From Neobacillus niacini (GTDB lineage Bacteria; Bacillota; Bacilli; Bacillales; Cytobacillaceae): a stretch of 64,000 nucleotides of DNA. The stretch spans positions 51,890-115,889 of the forward strand of contig NZ_JACWFG010000018.1 in assembly GCF_019749295.1 (NCBI RefSeq). The letters run 5' to 3'. Position 1 is the stretch's first letter; each line of letters begins with the position of its first letter. The position numbers and the translations under genes are program-made. This document shows, piece after piece, positions 1-8,766 of the stretch. The notes beneath the pieces are model-generated. The model ran no database searches. It was given only the letters and a program-made list of their open reading frames with translations, and was not told the origin of the DNA.

Positions 1-215
1 TAATGAGGGAGATTGGAGATTTGTCCTTCATACCCATGATGAAGGACAAAACGAATGGAGGAGAGTGGAGATTTGTCCTTCATACCCATGATGAAAGACA
101 AAACGAATGAAGAAGAGTAGAGATTTGTCCTTCATACCCATGATGAAAGACAAAACACATGAAGAAGCTTAGAGATTTGTCCTTCATGCCCATGATGATA
201 GTCAATGCAAATTAG
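1..215. repeat. 52-bp tandem hairpin repeat, array A
   Basis: Four copies of a 52-bp unit start at 16, 68, 120 and 172 with no indels, and a partial copy lies before 16, so the array probably continues outside the window. Each unit holds a 12-bp inverted repeat, TTTGTCCTTCAT / ATGAAGGACAAA, with a 7-base loop. Copies 2 and 3 have one G to A change in the right arm, and copy 4 is degenerate. The gene-free stretch continues to the promoter region of the next gene at 323, where I see nothing else. Confidence 0.95.
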
Positions 216-322
216 GAAGTCATACTATTGTCTTACATATACCGACAAAGTGTCATTTTTTATCCAAAATCCTTTGAATATTGTGATAAAATATGTTTAA
301 ACACGAGTAAAGGGGCAGGAAT

Positions 323-937
323 ATGTGGGCTTTTATATTGGTCGTTCTGGTTCTATTTCTAATCCCAGGGCCTGCGGTTCTTTTAACGCTTACCCAAACT
401 GCGCGCGGAGGACTTAAGGCTGGAATTATTACCGGCGTCGGGATTGCAGTGGGTGATCTCCTTCATACGGTGGCAGCTGTACTTGGACTTTCAGCAATCC
501 TAATGACTTCTGCATTAGCCTTTGAAGTAGTAAAATATTTAGGAGCCGCTTATTTAATTTTTTTGGGGATAAAATCATTACTGGAAAAAACACAAAAACA
601 GGTAAAGCCCGCTGAAAAAAAGGCAAATGCATCTGTGTCATTTCGTCAGGCATTATTGATCGAACTGCTTAACCCTAAAACATCATTATTTTTTCTAGCA
701 TTTTTACCACAATTTGTTCGTCCTGACGGCCCGCCGGTAGTCTATCAACTATTAAGCCTGGGACTTGTCTTTGTGTTAATGAGTATTTTATACACCTCAT
801 TGCTAGCCCTTCTAGCAAGCTCATTAGGAAATAAACTATTTTATAAAAATAGCAAAATATCACGCTGGCAGGGTAAAGTGGTCGGAACAATTTACATTGG
901 TTTGGGTTTACAATTGGTCTTTCAAAGTCAAAAATGA
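323..937 (+). CDS. LysE/RhtB-family amino-acid exporter
   Basis: This is a 204-residue integral membrane protein of the LysE/RhtB translocator family, which exports amino acids such as lysine, threonine or homoserine lactone. The N-terminus shows the family signature: a first membrane helix ending in IPGPAVLLTLTQ, then a G-rich loop and GDLLHTVAAVLG. Five to six hydrophobic segments span the protein, and the length is typical for the family. The ATG follows an AAAGGGG ribosome site. It is a single gene closed by its own terminator. The substrate cannot be told from sequence. Confidence 0.88.
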   Translation: MWAFILVVLVLFLIPGPAVLLTLTQTARGGLKAGIITGVGIAVGDLLHTVAAVLGLSAILMTSALAFEVVKYLGAAYLIFLGIKSLLEKTQKQVKPAEKKANASVSFRQALLIELLNPKTSLFFLAFLPQFVRPDGPPVVYQLLSLGLVFVLMSILYTSLLALLASSLGNKLFYKNSKISRWQGKVVGTIYIGLGLQLVFQSQK

Positions 938-941
938 ACGT

Positions 942-975
942 AAGCGGCACAATATAAAACTGTGCCGCTATTTTA
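942..975 (+). terminator. Rho-independent terminator of the LysE-type gene
   Basis: AGCGGCACA and TGTGCCGCT form a 9-bp stem with a 9-base loop, followed by ATTTTATT. Confidence 0.85.
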
Positions 976-1003
976 TTGACATGCTATGTGGATATATGAT
1001 ATT
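976..1003 (+). promoter_or_regulatory. Likely sigma-A promoter of htpG
   Basis: A consensus -35 TTGACA lies at 976-981. A plausible -10 (GATATT) follows about 16 bp later at 998-1003. The CIRCE operator sits immediately downstream, where HrcA would block transcription initiation. Confidence 0.6.
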
Positions 1004-1018
1004 TAATTAATGTCGGCA

Positions 1019-1045
1019 TTAGCACTCTTGAGTGGAGAGTGCTAA
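1019..1045. promoter_or_regulatory. CIRCE operator (HrcA binding site)
   Basis: A perfect TTAGCACTC-N9-GAGTGCTAA inverted repeat lies 35 bp upstream of the htpG start codon. HrcA binds CIRCE to repress class I heat-shock genes. This predicts that htpG belongs to the HrcA regulon here. Confidence 0.95.
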
Positions 1046-1080
1046 TCGAAAGTAATTCATTTGAGTAAGGAGAGGTTTCT

Positions 1081-2961
1081 ATGGCAAAAATGCAGTTTAA
1101 AGCTGAATCTAAAAGGCTGTTAGAAATGATGATTAACTCGATTTATACGCACCGCGAGGTATTTTTAAGAGAGTTAATTTCTAATGCAAGCGACGCAATT
1201 GATAAAATCTACTACAAGGCATTAACAGATGATGCATTAAGCTTTGACAAGGATAGCTACTTTATTAAAGTAATCCCTGACAAGGAAAATAGAACCTTGA
1301 AAATTATTGATACTGGGATTGGTATGTCAAAAGAAGAGCTTGAGACTAACCTTGGTACAATTGCGAAAAGTGGATCTTTAGCTTTTAAAAAGGAAACAGA
1401 GCTAAAAGACGGCTTTGATATTATTGGTCAGTTTGGTGTCGGCTTCTATGCAGCATTTATGGTTGCAGACGTTGTGACAGTAACCAGTAAAGCATTAGGC
1501 AGTGAGGAAGCTTATAAATGGGAATCCACAGGTGCAGAAGGTTATACCATTGAGCCTGTTGAGAAGGATTCTATTGGTACGGAGATTACTCTAACCATTA
1601 AAGAAAATACTGAAGATGAAAATTACGATGAGTTTTTAGAAGAGTATCGTTTAAAGTCCATTATCAAGAAATACTCTGACTTTATCCGCTATCCGATTAA
1701 AATGGATGTCACTGGCAGAAGACCAAAAGAGGGCAGTGATAATGAGTTTGAGGAATATGTAGAGGAACAAGTTATTAATAGTATGGTTCCGATTTGGAAA
1801 AAAAATAAAAGCGAACTCACCGACGAAGATTATGCGAACTTCTACGCAGAAAAGCGGTACGGTTTTGATAAGCCGCTTAAACATATCCATATCAGTGTTG
1901 ATGGGACCATTCGCTATAATGCGATTTTATATATCCCGGAGAAAACTCCATTTGACTTCTATTCAAAAGAATTTGAAAAAGGCTTAGAGCTATATTCCAA
2001 TGGCGTCTTAATAATGGAAAAGTGTGCAGACCTTCTTCCAGACCATTTCAGCTTTGTCAAAGGAATGGTAGACTCTGAGGACTTATCTCTAAATATTTCT
2101 CGTGAGATGCTGCAGCATGACCGTCAATTAAAGCTGATCTCAAAAAACATTAACAAAAAGATTAAGAGTGAATTGCAAAGTCTTTTGAATAATGAACGAG
2201 AAAAATACGAAGAGTTTTACAAATCATTTGGCCGTCAATTAAAATATGGTGTTTATAGTGAATTCGGAGCGAACAAAGAAGTATTGCAGGATCTTATCAT
2301 GTTCTACTCATCTAAAGAGAAGAAGCTAGTTACTTTAGATGAATACGTATCAAGAATGCCTGAAGATCAAAAGTTTATTTACTATGCTTCTGGTGAATCG
2401 ATTGAAAGAATCGATAAACTGCCGCAAGCTGAGTTTGTCTCTGAAAAAGGCTATGAGATTCTGTACTTCACCGAGGATATTGATGAATTTGCGATTAAGA
2501 TGCTGATGAACTACAAGGAGAAGGAATTTAAATCGATCTCCAGCGGCGACCTTGGAATTGAAGGAGAAGAAAACAAAAGTGAATCTGAATCAGAGGAGAA
2601 GGAATACAAAGAAATCTTTGACTATATGAAAGGTATCCTAACTGATAAGGTTAAGGATGTCAGAGTTTCAAAACGCTTAAAGTCTCACCCTGTCTGCTTG
2701 GCGACCGAAGGTGACATCTCTATCGAAATGGAGAAAATCCTTGCTGCTATGCCTGATAATCAAAATATCAAAGCAGATAAAGTGTTAGAGATTAATAAAA
2801 ATCATGAAGTATTCCAATCCTTAAAAGATGCATTTGCAAATGATAAGGAAAAGCTCGAATTGTATACGAAGCTATTATACAATCAAGCGCTGCTTATTGA
2901 AGGATTGCCAATCCAGGATCCAGTAGAATTTACGAATGACATTTGTAAGGTGATGGTATAG
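1081..2961 (+). CDS. htpG: Molecular chaperone HtpG (Hsp90)
   Basis: This is the bacterial Hsp90, a cytoplasmic ATP-dependent dimeric chaperone. At 626 residues it has the length I recall for B. subtilis HtpG. The GHKL ATPase motifs are present: ELISNASDA (residues 31-39, catalytic Glu and Mg-binding Asn), DTGIGM (77-82) and GQFGVGF (116-122). A middle domain and a C-terminal dimerisation domain follow. An acidic stretch lies near residues 490-510. The ATG follows AAGGAGAGG with good spacing. It is monocistronic, with a CIRCE element upstream and a strong terminator downstream. Confidence 0.98.
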   Translation: MAKMQFKAESKRLLEMMINSIYTHREVFLRELISNASDAIDKIYYKALTDDALSFDKDSYFIKVIPDKENRTLKIIDTGIGMSKEELETNLGTIAKSGSLAFKKETELKDGFDIIGQFGVGFYAAFMVADVVTVTSKALGSEEAYKWESTGAEGYTIEPVEKDSIGTEITLTIKENTEDENYDEFLEEYRLKSIIKKYSDFIRYPIKMDVTGRRPKEGSDNEFEEYVEEQVINSMVPIWKKNKSELTDEDYANFYAEKRYGFDKPLKHIHISVDGTIRYNAILYIPEKTPFDFYSKEFEKGLELYSNGVLIMEKCADLLPDHFSFVKGMVDSEDLSLNISREMLQHDRQLKLISKNINKKIKSELQSLLNNEREKYEEFYKSFGRQLKYGVYSEFGANKEVLQDLIMFYSSKEKKLVTLDEYVSRMPEDQKFIYYASGESIERIDKLPQAEFVSEKGYEILYFTEDIDEFAIKMLMNYKEKEFKSISSGDLGIEGEENKSESESEEKEYKEIFDYMKGILTDKVKDVRVSKRLKSHPVCLATEGDISIEMEKILAAMPDNQNIKADKVLEINKNHEVFQSLKDAFANDKEKLELYTKLLYNQALLIEGLPIQDPVEFTNDICKVMV

Positions 2962-3019
2962 TTTTCTGATAAATCTACTAGCCGTTACTTTCGTTGATAA
3001 TAGCATTTGACTTTTTGCT

Positions 3020-3056
3020 GCCACGCTCACAATATTGTGTGCGTGGCATTTTTTTG
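3020..3056 (+). terminator. Terminator of htpG
   Basis: GCCACGC(T)CACA and TGTG(T)GCGTGGC pair around an ATAT loop, followed by ATTTTTTTG. Confidence 0.9.
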
Positions 3057-3070
3057 AAGTAACCATAACC

Positions 3071-3931
3071 TTATATATTTTTAATGAAACTAATCATACA
3101 TACCCCTGCCATTACTGACAAAATACCAACCGAAATTGCCAGCCACTCACGATGCTTCTTTTTTTCTTTGAAAATCACAATTCCTCCCAATGTAGCAATT
3201 ATAATACTCGCCTGAGACAGTGGAAAACTTTTGGCAATCCCTAACGTTCCATTTGCAATAAACAGAGATAAATTTGCTATGCTCCAGCTCAATCCAGTTA
3301 ATAAGTTCAGCATAACTTTTTGCTTGCACAGTTTGTTTTTTGAAAAGGAATTGATCACCAATGAGGAAAAAAACATTCCGAATGCTTGAGGTAATACAAC
3401 CTCAAAACCTGACACACCAAAAAGTTGATTAATAATCACATAAGACGATAAAGCCAGAGCTGAAAAAAGTAATACCATAAATAGATGCAAAGAAAACCCT
3501 CTTGAAGAATTTCTTTGTTTTTCTTGAAAGCTAAGTAGAAATATTCCGATTAAGATAGTTATTAATGCAAACGTGCCAACCACTAAGTCGGATATTCCTT
3601 CCCATTCATTAAAAACAATTGCCGCAAACAAGGTTGTACCGGTTAGCTGTAGACCGCAAATAATTGGTATGGCCTTTGCAACGCTAGTCACTTGAAAGGA
3701 TTGGAACTGAAGTAATTGTCCTAATGACCAAAGAATTCCGGATACAAAGCTAATGATAAAAGGTAAAAATTCTAGAGGGGCTGGACTATAGAGATATAAC
3801 AATAATGCAAAAAATAGCGCTGTAATCGTCGTACCAGTCAATTGTTCCCTAGGATTACCCTTTGTCATTTGTGCGATTATAGGCATGATACCCCAACCTA
3901 AAGCAGGAATAAGAGCGATAAACCAATTCAT
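3071..3931 (-). CDS. GRP-family (GlcU/RbsU-type) sugar transporter
   Basis: This is a hydrophobic protein of 286 residues with about ten predicted membrane segments. It belongs to the glucose/ribose porter branch of the drug/metabolite transporter superfamily, related to B. subtilis GlcU. Family features are an N-terminal LIPALGWG, a conserved QLTGTT near residue 35, and a second repeat containing GLQLTGTTLFAAIVFNEW. I take the ATG at 3931 because AAAAGGATG precedes it; a GTG nine bases upstream overlaps that site. It could import glucose or ribose with protons, but the substrate is not readable. It stands between the htpG terminator and the AraC regulator. Confidence 0.85.
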   Translation of the reverse strand: MNWFIALIPALGWGIMPIIAQMTKGNPREQLTGTTITALFFALLLYLYSPAPLEFLPFIISFVSGILWSLGQLLQFQSFQVTSVAKAIPIICGLQLTGTTLFAAIVFNEWEGISDLVVGTFALITILIGIFLLSFQEKQRNSSRGFSLHLFMVLLFSALALSSYVIINQLFGVSGFEVVLPQAFGMFFSSLVINSFSKNKLCKQKVMLNLLTGLSWSIANLSLFIANGTLGIAKSFPLSQASIIIATLGGIVIFKEKKKHREWLAISVGILSVMAGVCMISFIKNI

Positions 3932-4114
3932 TGTAAACACATCCTTTTGCCATCCATAATCAGGTGATTCTGAGTTTTGATAGTACTATATCATTTTCAA
4001 AATCAAAGATAGCAAATGGGCTGCGTGTAAGATATGGCTGTATTATAGAAAAGTATGGGAAAATTATAAGATTTTGTTCCGGTCCTTTAAAGGAATACCT
4101 GTTTCAAGATGAAA

Positions 4115-4951
4115 TTAAGGATTCTTTCTATATGTTTTCGGTGATTTGCCTGTCACCGTTTTGAATGCGCGCGAAAAAGTAAGTTGGTCGCTATACCCAA
4201 CACAGTTAGAAATTACATTAATGGAATAGTTTGTTTGTTCTAGTAGTTCGCATGCTTTTTTGATACGTAACTTTATTAAGTACTCTTTTGGGGTGACCCC
4301 TGTTTCCTGCTTGAAAATGGTCGATAGATAATTCGGATGTAAACCAAGATATTGTGCAATAGCGTTAATTTGCAGATTATTACTGTAGTTTTTATCGATA
4401 AAGTTTATTGCTTGTAAGGTGTAAGATAGATGATAAGGTGTGTTTAAAATTCTACTTTCATTATCGGTAACTAACTTTGCTAAAATATGGTGCAGGTATC
4501 CTTGCAGAAATAGGTAAGATGAAAGGTTTGAACCTGACTTCATCAGCATTTCCTTAATCGAATTGTAGAAATAATCTACATCCTCTAAATTAATAACATA
4601 TTCTTTTTTACTAACGCTCGCGATGTTTTGCAGGTAATAATCAGATTTGAATCCCATAAAACCCACCCAGCAATATTCCCACGGATTCTTCGAATCTGCC
4701 TGGTAAAATGCAATTTTATTGGCGGGGATTAAGAATGCCTGCTTTTCATGTACAGGATAAGTTTCGTTATCGATCACCAGTTTTCCGCAGCCCTTTAATA
4801 CGAAATGGATTAAGTTAAATTCACGGGAAATTGGCCCAAAGAAATAATTAGGGTCACAATTTTCTGTACCACAATTATATACGATAAGATCGCTTACATT
4901 TTTCTGGTTAAAGCTTGTTTGTGTATCGATATACTGAATCATCTTCTGCAT
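4115..4951 (-). CDS. AraC-family transcriptional regulator
   Basis: This is a 278-residue DNA-binding regulator. Residues about 1-130 look like the AraC-type cupin sensor domain. The C-terminal 100 residues hold two helix-turn-helix motifs, including INAIAQYLGLHPNYLSTIFK and a second one around VGYSDQLTFSRAFK. The ATG at 4951 is preceded by AGGAGGAG at proper distance; a longer frame starting at 4975 would translate the ribosome site itself. It diverges from the LacI gene at 5223 and ends beside the sugar transporter, so a role in carbohydrate control is plausible but unproven. Confidence 0.9.
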   Translation of the reverse strand: MQKMIQYIDTQTSFNQKNVSDLIVYNCGTENCDPNYFFGPISREFNLIHFVLKGCGKLVIDNETYPVHEKQAFLIPANKIAFYQADSKNPWEYCWVGFMGFKSDYYLQNIASVSKKEYVINLEDVDYFYNSIKEMLMKSGSNLSSYLFLQGYLHHILAKLVTDNESRILNTPYHLSYTLQAINFIDKNYSNNLQINAIAQYLGLHPNYLSTIFKQETGVTPKEYLIKLRIKKACELLEQTNYSINVISNCVGYSDQLTFSRAFKTVTGKSPKTYRKNP

Positions 4952-5183
4952 CCTGTTCACTCCTCCTCTTATCATTATAATACAGTGAATTTGATATATA
5001 TTACTAAAAATATTACTAGATGAAAATCTGTTAGATGTGATTAAATTGCATTATTTCAGTATTTTTAATGATAATTAGGCGCTAAAGTATTTAGAAAATT
5101 TTTATTTTTTAATTGAAAACCCTTCCAGTAGGTGTTATTATTCAAATATATCAGGTAAATATTTTTGTGATTATTGAGAAAAG

Positions 5184-5197
5184 TTTACTGGAGTAAA
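5184..5197. promoter_or_regulatory. Candidate operator, near-palindrome TTTACTGGAGTAAA
   Basis: A 14-bp near-perfect inverted repeat lies 25 bp upstream of the LacI-family gene, in the 271-bp divergent region between it and the AraC gene. LacI-family proteins bind such short palindromes, so autoregulation is possible. I found no second exact copy near melE or the GH59 gene. A one-mismatch cre-like sequence (TTGAAAACCCTTCCA, 5113-5127) lies further upstream. Confidence 0.35.
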
Positions 5198-5222
5198 AAA
5201 GAACATGAAGAGGGTTTAAACA

Positions 5223-6239
5223 ATGGCCACTATAAAGGACATCGCAGACAAGTCGAATGTATCAGCATCTACTGTTTCACGGGTGTTAAATAACGATGAT
5301 ACGATTACCGTTCAGGCAGAAACGAGGGAACGTATTCTTCAGGTTGCCAAAGAACTCGGTTACGAAACAATCTTAGAAAGACGGTTGAAGCAGAAACAGC
5401 ATGCTTCGAAACATGTAGGGATTATCCTTACCCAATCATTGGATGAAGAAATTAGCGATCCTTATTTTCTTTCCATCCGACAAGGGATTGAGATGGAGCT
5501 TGCAAGCCGTGGAATCAGAAGTGCTACATTTCGCTTACATGAAACAGATGGCCACCAGATGATTGAAGGGTTAGATGGGCTTCTTGTTGTCGGAAGAGTA
5601 AAAGAGTCAACGCTGAAAGCTATTAGTAAGGTTGAAAATGTAGTTTACATTAACCATTCTCCGAATGAAGACCTTTATGATTCTGTTGTAATTAATTTTG
5701 AACGCGCAACGGAAAAGGCGTTGAAGCACCTGTTAAATGCTGGTTACAAACGGATTGGCTATATCGGGGGCAGGGAAATGGAACATATGAAAAATCAGAA
5801 GTTTAATTTTGAAGATAAACGTCTTACCACCTTTGAACGTTTCATGAAAGAACAAAACTTATTTGACCAAGCTGCTGTCTATATCGGTGAGTATACAATG
5901 GCACAGGGATATGAATTGATGAATAAGGCAATTCAAGCGGGTAAACTGCCCAAAGCATTTTTTATTGCCAGTGATCCGATGGCGATAGGAGCTTTAAGGG
6001 CAATACAAGAAGCCCATCTTAACGTCCCTGAGGATATAGCCATTATCGGCTTTGATGATATTGAAGCAGCAAAATTCGCGAGTACACCTTTGACGACAAT
6101 CAGAGTGCATACGAGGGAGATGGGAAGAACAGGGGTAAAACTTTTACTAGAACGCCTAAACGGCAGGGAACTTCCGTTAACTGTTACTCTCCCGACAGAG
6201 TTGGTCATCAGGGAAAGCTGTGGTGGAAAGCGGAATTAA
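5223..6239 (+). CDS. melR: LacI-family regulator of the mel-like locus
   Basis: This is a 338-residue LacI/GalR-type repressor. The N-terminal helix-turn-helix and hinge read IKDIADKSNVSASTVSRVLN (residues 4-23), followed by a periplasmic-binding-protein-like sensor domain with the usual IGFDDIEAAKFASTPLTTI stretch near residue 280. Gene order (lacI, binding protein, two permeases, GH4 enzyme) matches B. subtilis melR-melE-melD-melC-melA, formerly msmR and neighbours. The inducer is therefore probably an alpha-galactoside such as melibiose or raffinose. The symbol rests on that synteny. Confidence 0.85.
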   Translation: MATIKDIADKSNVSASTVSRVLNNDDTITVQAETRERILQVAKELGYETILERRLKQKQHASKHVGIILTQSLDEEISDPYFLSIRQGIEMELASRGIRSATFRLHETDGHQMIEGLDGLLVVGRVKESTLKAISKVENVVYINHSPNEDLYDSVVINFERATEKALKHLLNAGYKRIGYIGGREMEHMKNQKFNFEDKRLTTFERFMKEQNLFDQAAVYIGEYTMAQGYELMNKAIQAGKLPKAFFIASDPMAIGALRAIQEAHLNVPEDIAIIGFDDIEAAKFASTPLTTIRVHTREMGRTGVKLLLERLNGRELPLTVTLPTELVIRESCGGKRN

Positions 6240-6497
6240 TTCTTTTTAGGAGGTGATGTAGAGTAGTAGGAAATTTGAGTATTGCATGATGTTTATATCC
6301 CACCCGGCACCAAAGCTTGGAACCAGGTTTACAAAGTGACTGCCATCACTTTTGCGCGGGAAAAAGGTTTAACTCCACCTAGGAAAGGGAGCTATATTCT
6401 ATTATATAGATGCTCCCAAATACCAGCAAGAGAACGAACTCGAAAATTAGGTGAAAGTACCTAGTCTTATTCAAAAAGAAATTTAGGGGGCGTTTTT
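6240..6497. other. 258-bp spacer between regulator and binding-protein gene
   Basis: A strong AGGAGGTGAT ribosome-site-like sequence lies at 6249-6258, but no sensible reading frame starts behind it. A hairpin GGGAGC / GCTCCC spans 6387-6417, and TAGGT-N6-ACCTA lies near 6450. A 60-codon open frame (6282-6464) has no ribosome site of its own and I do not recognise its product. The stretch may be an attenuating leader or the remnant of a lost gene. Confidence 0.4.
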
Positions 6498-7763
6498 ATG
6501 AAAGGGCTTTTAAAAACAATGTTGGTTGCTGCCGCTCTGACAACCATTGCAACTGGATGTAATAAAGCTGCTGGCGGAAGTGAAGAAAAGGTTGATAAGA
6601 CTGTCGTTACTTTGTATTCGACAGTGACCAATGAAGCAGATAAGGTTACCCTTCAAAATGTTGTCGAGAAATTTGAAAAGGAAAATCCTGATATTGATAT
6701 TAAAGAAAATTATCCTGCTGACGGTTATGAAGGAATGCTCCGTGTCAAAATGGCTGCTAATGATATGCCGGACTTATTTGATACACACGGCTGGGCGATA
6801 CACCGATACGGGGAATATGTTGAAGATTTAAAGGATATGGACTGGGTGAAGGATCTTGATCCGGCACTTGAGCAAATTTTAAAAGATGAATCTGGAAAAG
6901 TCTATGCGTATCCTCTAAACCAGGCAAAAGATGGACTTACATATAACGCAACATTGTTAGAGAAATATGGAATTGAGCCACCGTCTACCTTTGATGAATT
7001 TATGACAGCACTTGAAACCATCAAGAAAAAGGGAAAAGGTGAAGTGACGCCACTTTGGTTCGCCGGCTCTGATAAATCAGCATTCGGCCAGTATTTTGAT
7101 CAATTTTCCACACCACTATTAATTACTGCAGAGCAAAACTTCCAAAAGGAATTGTTAGATGGAACGTTTGATTGGTCAAATTATACATTTCTAGCAGAAA
7201 AACTTAAGGAAATGCAAGACAAGAAGCTTCTTAATGAGGATGTATTGACCGCTCAAAATCATCAAATGGTAGATTTAATGGCTCAAAGTAAAATTGGGTT
7301 TATTGTTGGCGGCGGAATGCTTGGTCCTTCTGTTCAAGAATTAAATCCTGATGTTAAGCTTGGCGTTCTTCCAATGCCTGTAATCGAAGAAGGCGACGAG
7401 CCAAGCTGGATTGGCGGCGAGCGTCATACATTAGCCGTCTGGAAGGACTCTAAAGTTAAAGAAGAGGCTAAGAAATTCCTAGAATTTATCTCTCAGCCGG
7501 AAATCGTTAAAGAGATCGCAGAAGGTACCTCGCTCCCAGCTGGTCTAACCAATACCGAATCGAAAAACTATTACTCTGAGTACTACGATAAGTATAAGGA
7601 CATTAAAGTTGAGCCTTATTTTGACCGAGTATATTTACCAAGCGGCATGTGGGATCCTATGGGTGCTTCTGGACAGGAATTATTATCCGGTACAATGACG
7701 CCTGAAGAGGTTTCGAAAAAGATGGCGGAAGAATATAAGAGATTGTTAGAGCAAAAGAAATAG
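6498..7763 (+). CDS. melE: Sugar ABC transporter substrate-binding lipoprotein
   Basis: This is an extracellular solute-binding protein (family 1) of 421 residues. A lipoprotein signal peptide ends in TIATGC, with Cys21 as the expected lipidation site. The mature part has the alternating alpha/beta pattern of maltose-type binding proteins and ends with the typical WDPMGASGQELLSGTMTPEE helix region. The ribosome site TTAGGGGG precedes the ATG. It is followed by two permease genes; no ATPase gene is present, so a shared MsmX-like ATPase elsewhere is expected, as in B. subtilis. Confidence 0.9.
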   Translation: MKGLLKTMLVAAALTTIATGCNKAAGGSEEKVDKTVVTLYSTVTNEADKVTLQNVVEKFEKENPDIDIKENYPADGYEGMLRVKMAANDMPDLFDTHGWAIHRYGEYVEDLKDMDWVKDLDPALEQILKDESGKVYAYPLNQAKDGLTYNATLLEKYGIEPPSTFDEFMTALETIKKKGKGEVTPLWFAGSDKSAFGQYFDQFSTPLLITAEQNFQKELLDGTFDWSNYTFLAEKLKEMQDKKLLNEDVLTAQNHQMVDLMAQSKIGFIVGGGMLGPSVQELNPDVKLGVLPMPVIEEGDEPSWIGGERHTLAVWKDSKVKEEAKKFLEFISQPEIVKEIAEGTSLPAGLTNTESKNYYSEYYDKYKDIKVEPYFDRVYLPSGMWDPMGASGQELLSGTMTPEEVSKKMAEEYKRLLEQKK

Positions 7764-7830
7764 TTTTGAAGTTGGAGGGCCGATTTTCATAAGCATTTCT
7801 CTTAATCTAAAATTCTAGGAGCTGGTTACT

Positions 7831-8766
7831 TTGATAGGAGTAGAGACAAAAAGGCAGCCAATTGCCGACTCTTCCGTAGAAGTGAAAAGGACCCGTAAAA
7901 CGCGGCAGGAATCCTCGCTTTGGTGGATGTATCTTCCAGCTCTTGCTGCGGTTTGCTTTTTCATCCTTTATCCTTTTTTAAACGGATTTAAAATTTCTTT
8001 TACAAACTGGAACGGGTTTTCACAAACGTACGACTACGTTGGATTCAGCCAGTATACGAGAATGCTGAAGGACCCAGATACCTGGCTGGTTGTAAAGAAT
8101 ACCCTTCTGTATGGTATTGGCAGTACGGTTTTGCAGAATGTAATGGGTCTAGGTTATGCACTTTTATTAAACCAGAGCATACGTCTGAGGAATTTTACTA
8201 GGACCGTTGTGTACCTGCCGGTCATTATCAGCCCGCTCATCATGGGGTACATCTTTTACTTCTTCTTTGCCTTCCAAGGCGGGGCACTGAATGATCTACT
8301 TGTATTTTTCGGTCTTGAAAAAATTAATGCTTTAGGAGACCCAAAAGTAAATATTTGGTTGATTGTTTTCGTCAATACCTTCCAATTTGTTGGGATTGCG
8401 ATGATTATTTACCTGGCTGGTTTGCAAAGTATCTCAAAGGATTATTATGAAGCTGCACAAATTGATGGGGCGTCTAGTTTTCAACAATTTAAAAATATCA
8501 CCTTGCCGATGTTAATGCCTTCAATCACGATTAATATGGTCATTAACATTATTGGCGGGTTGAAATTGTTCGATGTGATTGTCTCGCTTACAGGCGGCGG
8601 ACCTGGCTATGCTTCGCAATCGATGTCCACGTTTATGTATGACCTTTATTTTAACCGCCAGGATGCGGGATATGCCGCGACACAAGGTGTATTTATGGCA
8701 ATCATCATTTTGGTCCTTAGCTTGGCGGCACTTGTGTACTTCAAACGAAAGGAGATTGAGGCGTAA
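7831..8766 (+). CDS. melD: Sugar ABC transporter permease, MalF type
   Basis: This is a 311-residue inner-membrane permease with a cytoplasmic N-tail of about 35 residues and six predicted helices. The ATPase-coupling EAA loop reads EAAQIDGASSFQQFKNITLP. The start is TTG: CTAGGAG lies at correct distance before it and no ATG is better placed. It overlaps the next permease by one base (TAATG), which indicates translational coupling. It probably forms the heteromeric channel with the following gene product. Confidence 0.9.
   Translation: MIGVETKRQPIADSSVEVKRTRKTRQESSLWWMYLPALAAVCFFILYPFLNGFKISFTNWNGFSQTYDYVGFSQYTRMLKDPDTWLVVKNTLLYGIGSTVLQNVMGLGYALLLNQSIRLRNFTRTVVYLPVIISPLIMGYIFYFFFAFQGGALNDLLVFFGLEKINALGDPKVNIWLIVFVNTFQFVGIAMIIYLAGLQSISKDYYEAAQIDGASSFQQFKNITLPMLMPSITINMVINIIGGLKLFDVIVSLTGGGPGYASQSMSTFMYDLYFNRQDAGYAATQGVFMAIIILVLSLAALVYFKRKEIEA

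Noticed and set aside
3964..4164. 66-codon plus-strand frame
   Set aside because: It overlaps the 3-prime end of the AraC gene on the other strand and lacks a ribosome site.
6282..6464. 60-codon frame between melR and melE
   Set aside because: No ribosome site, no recognisable product and no coupling to a neighbour. It is kept only as part of the spacer entry.
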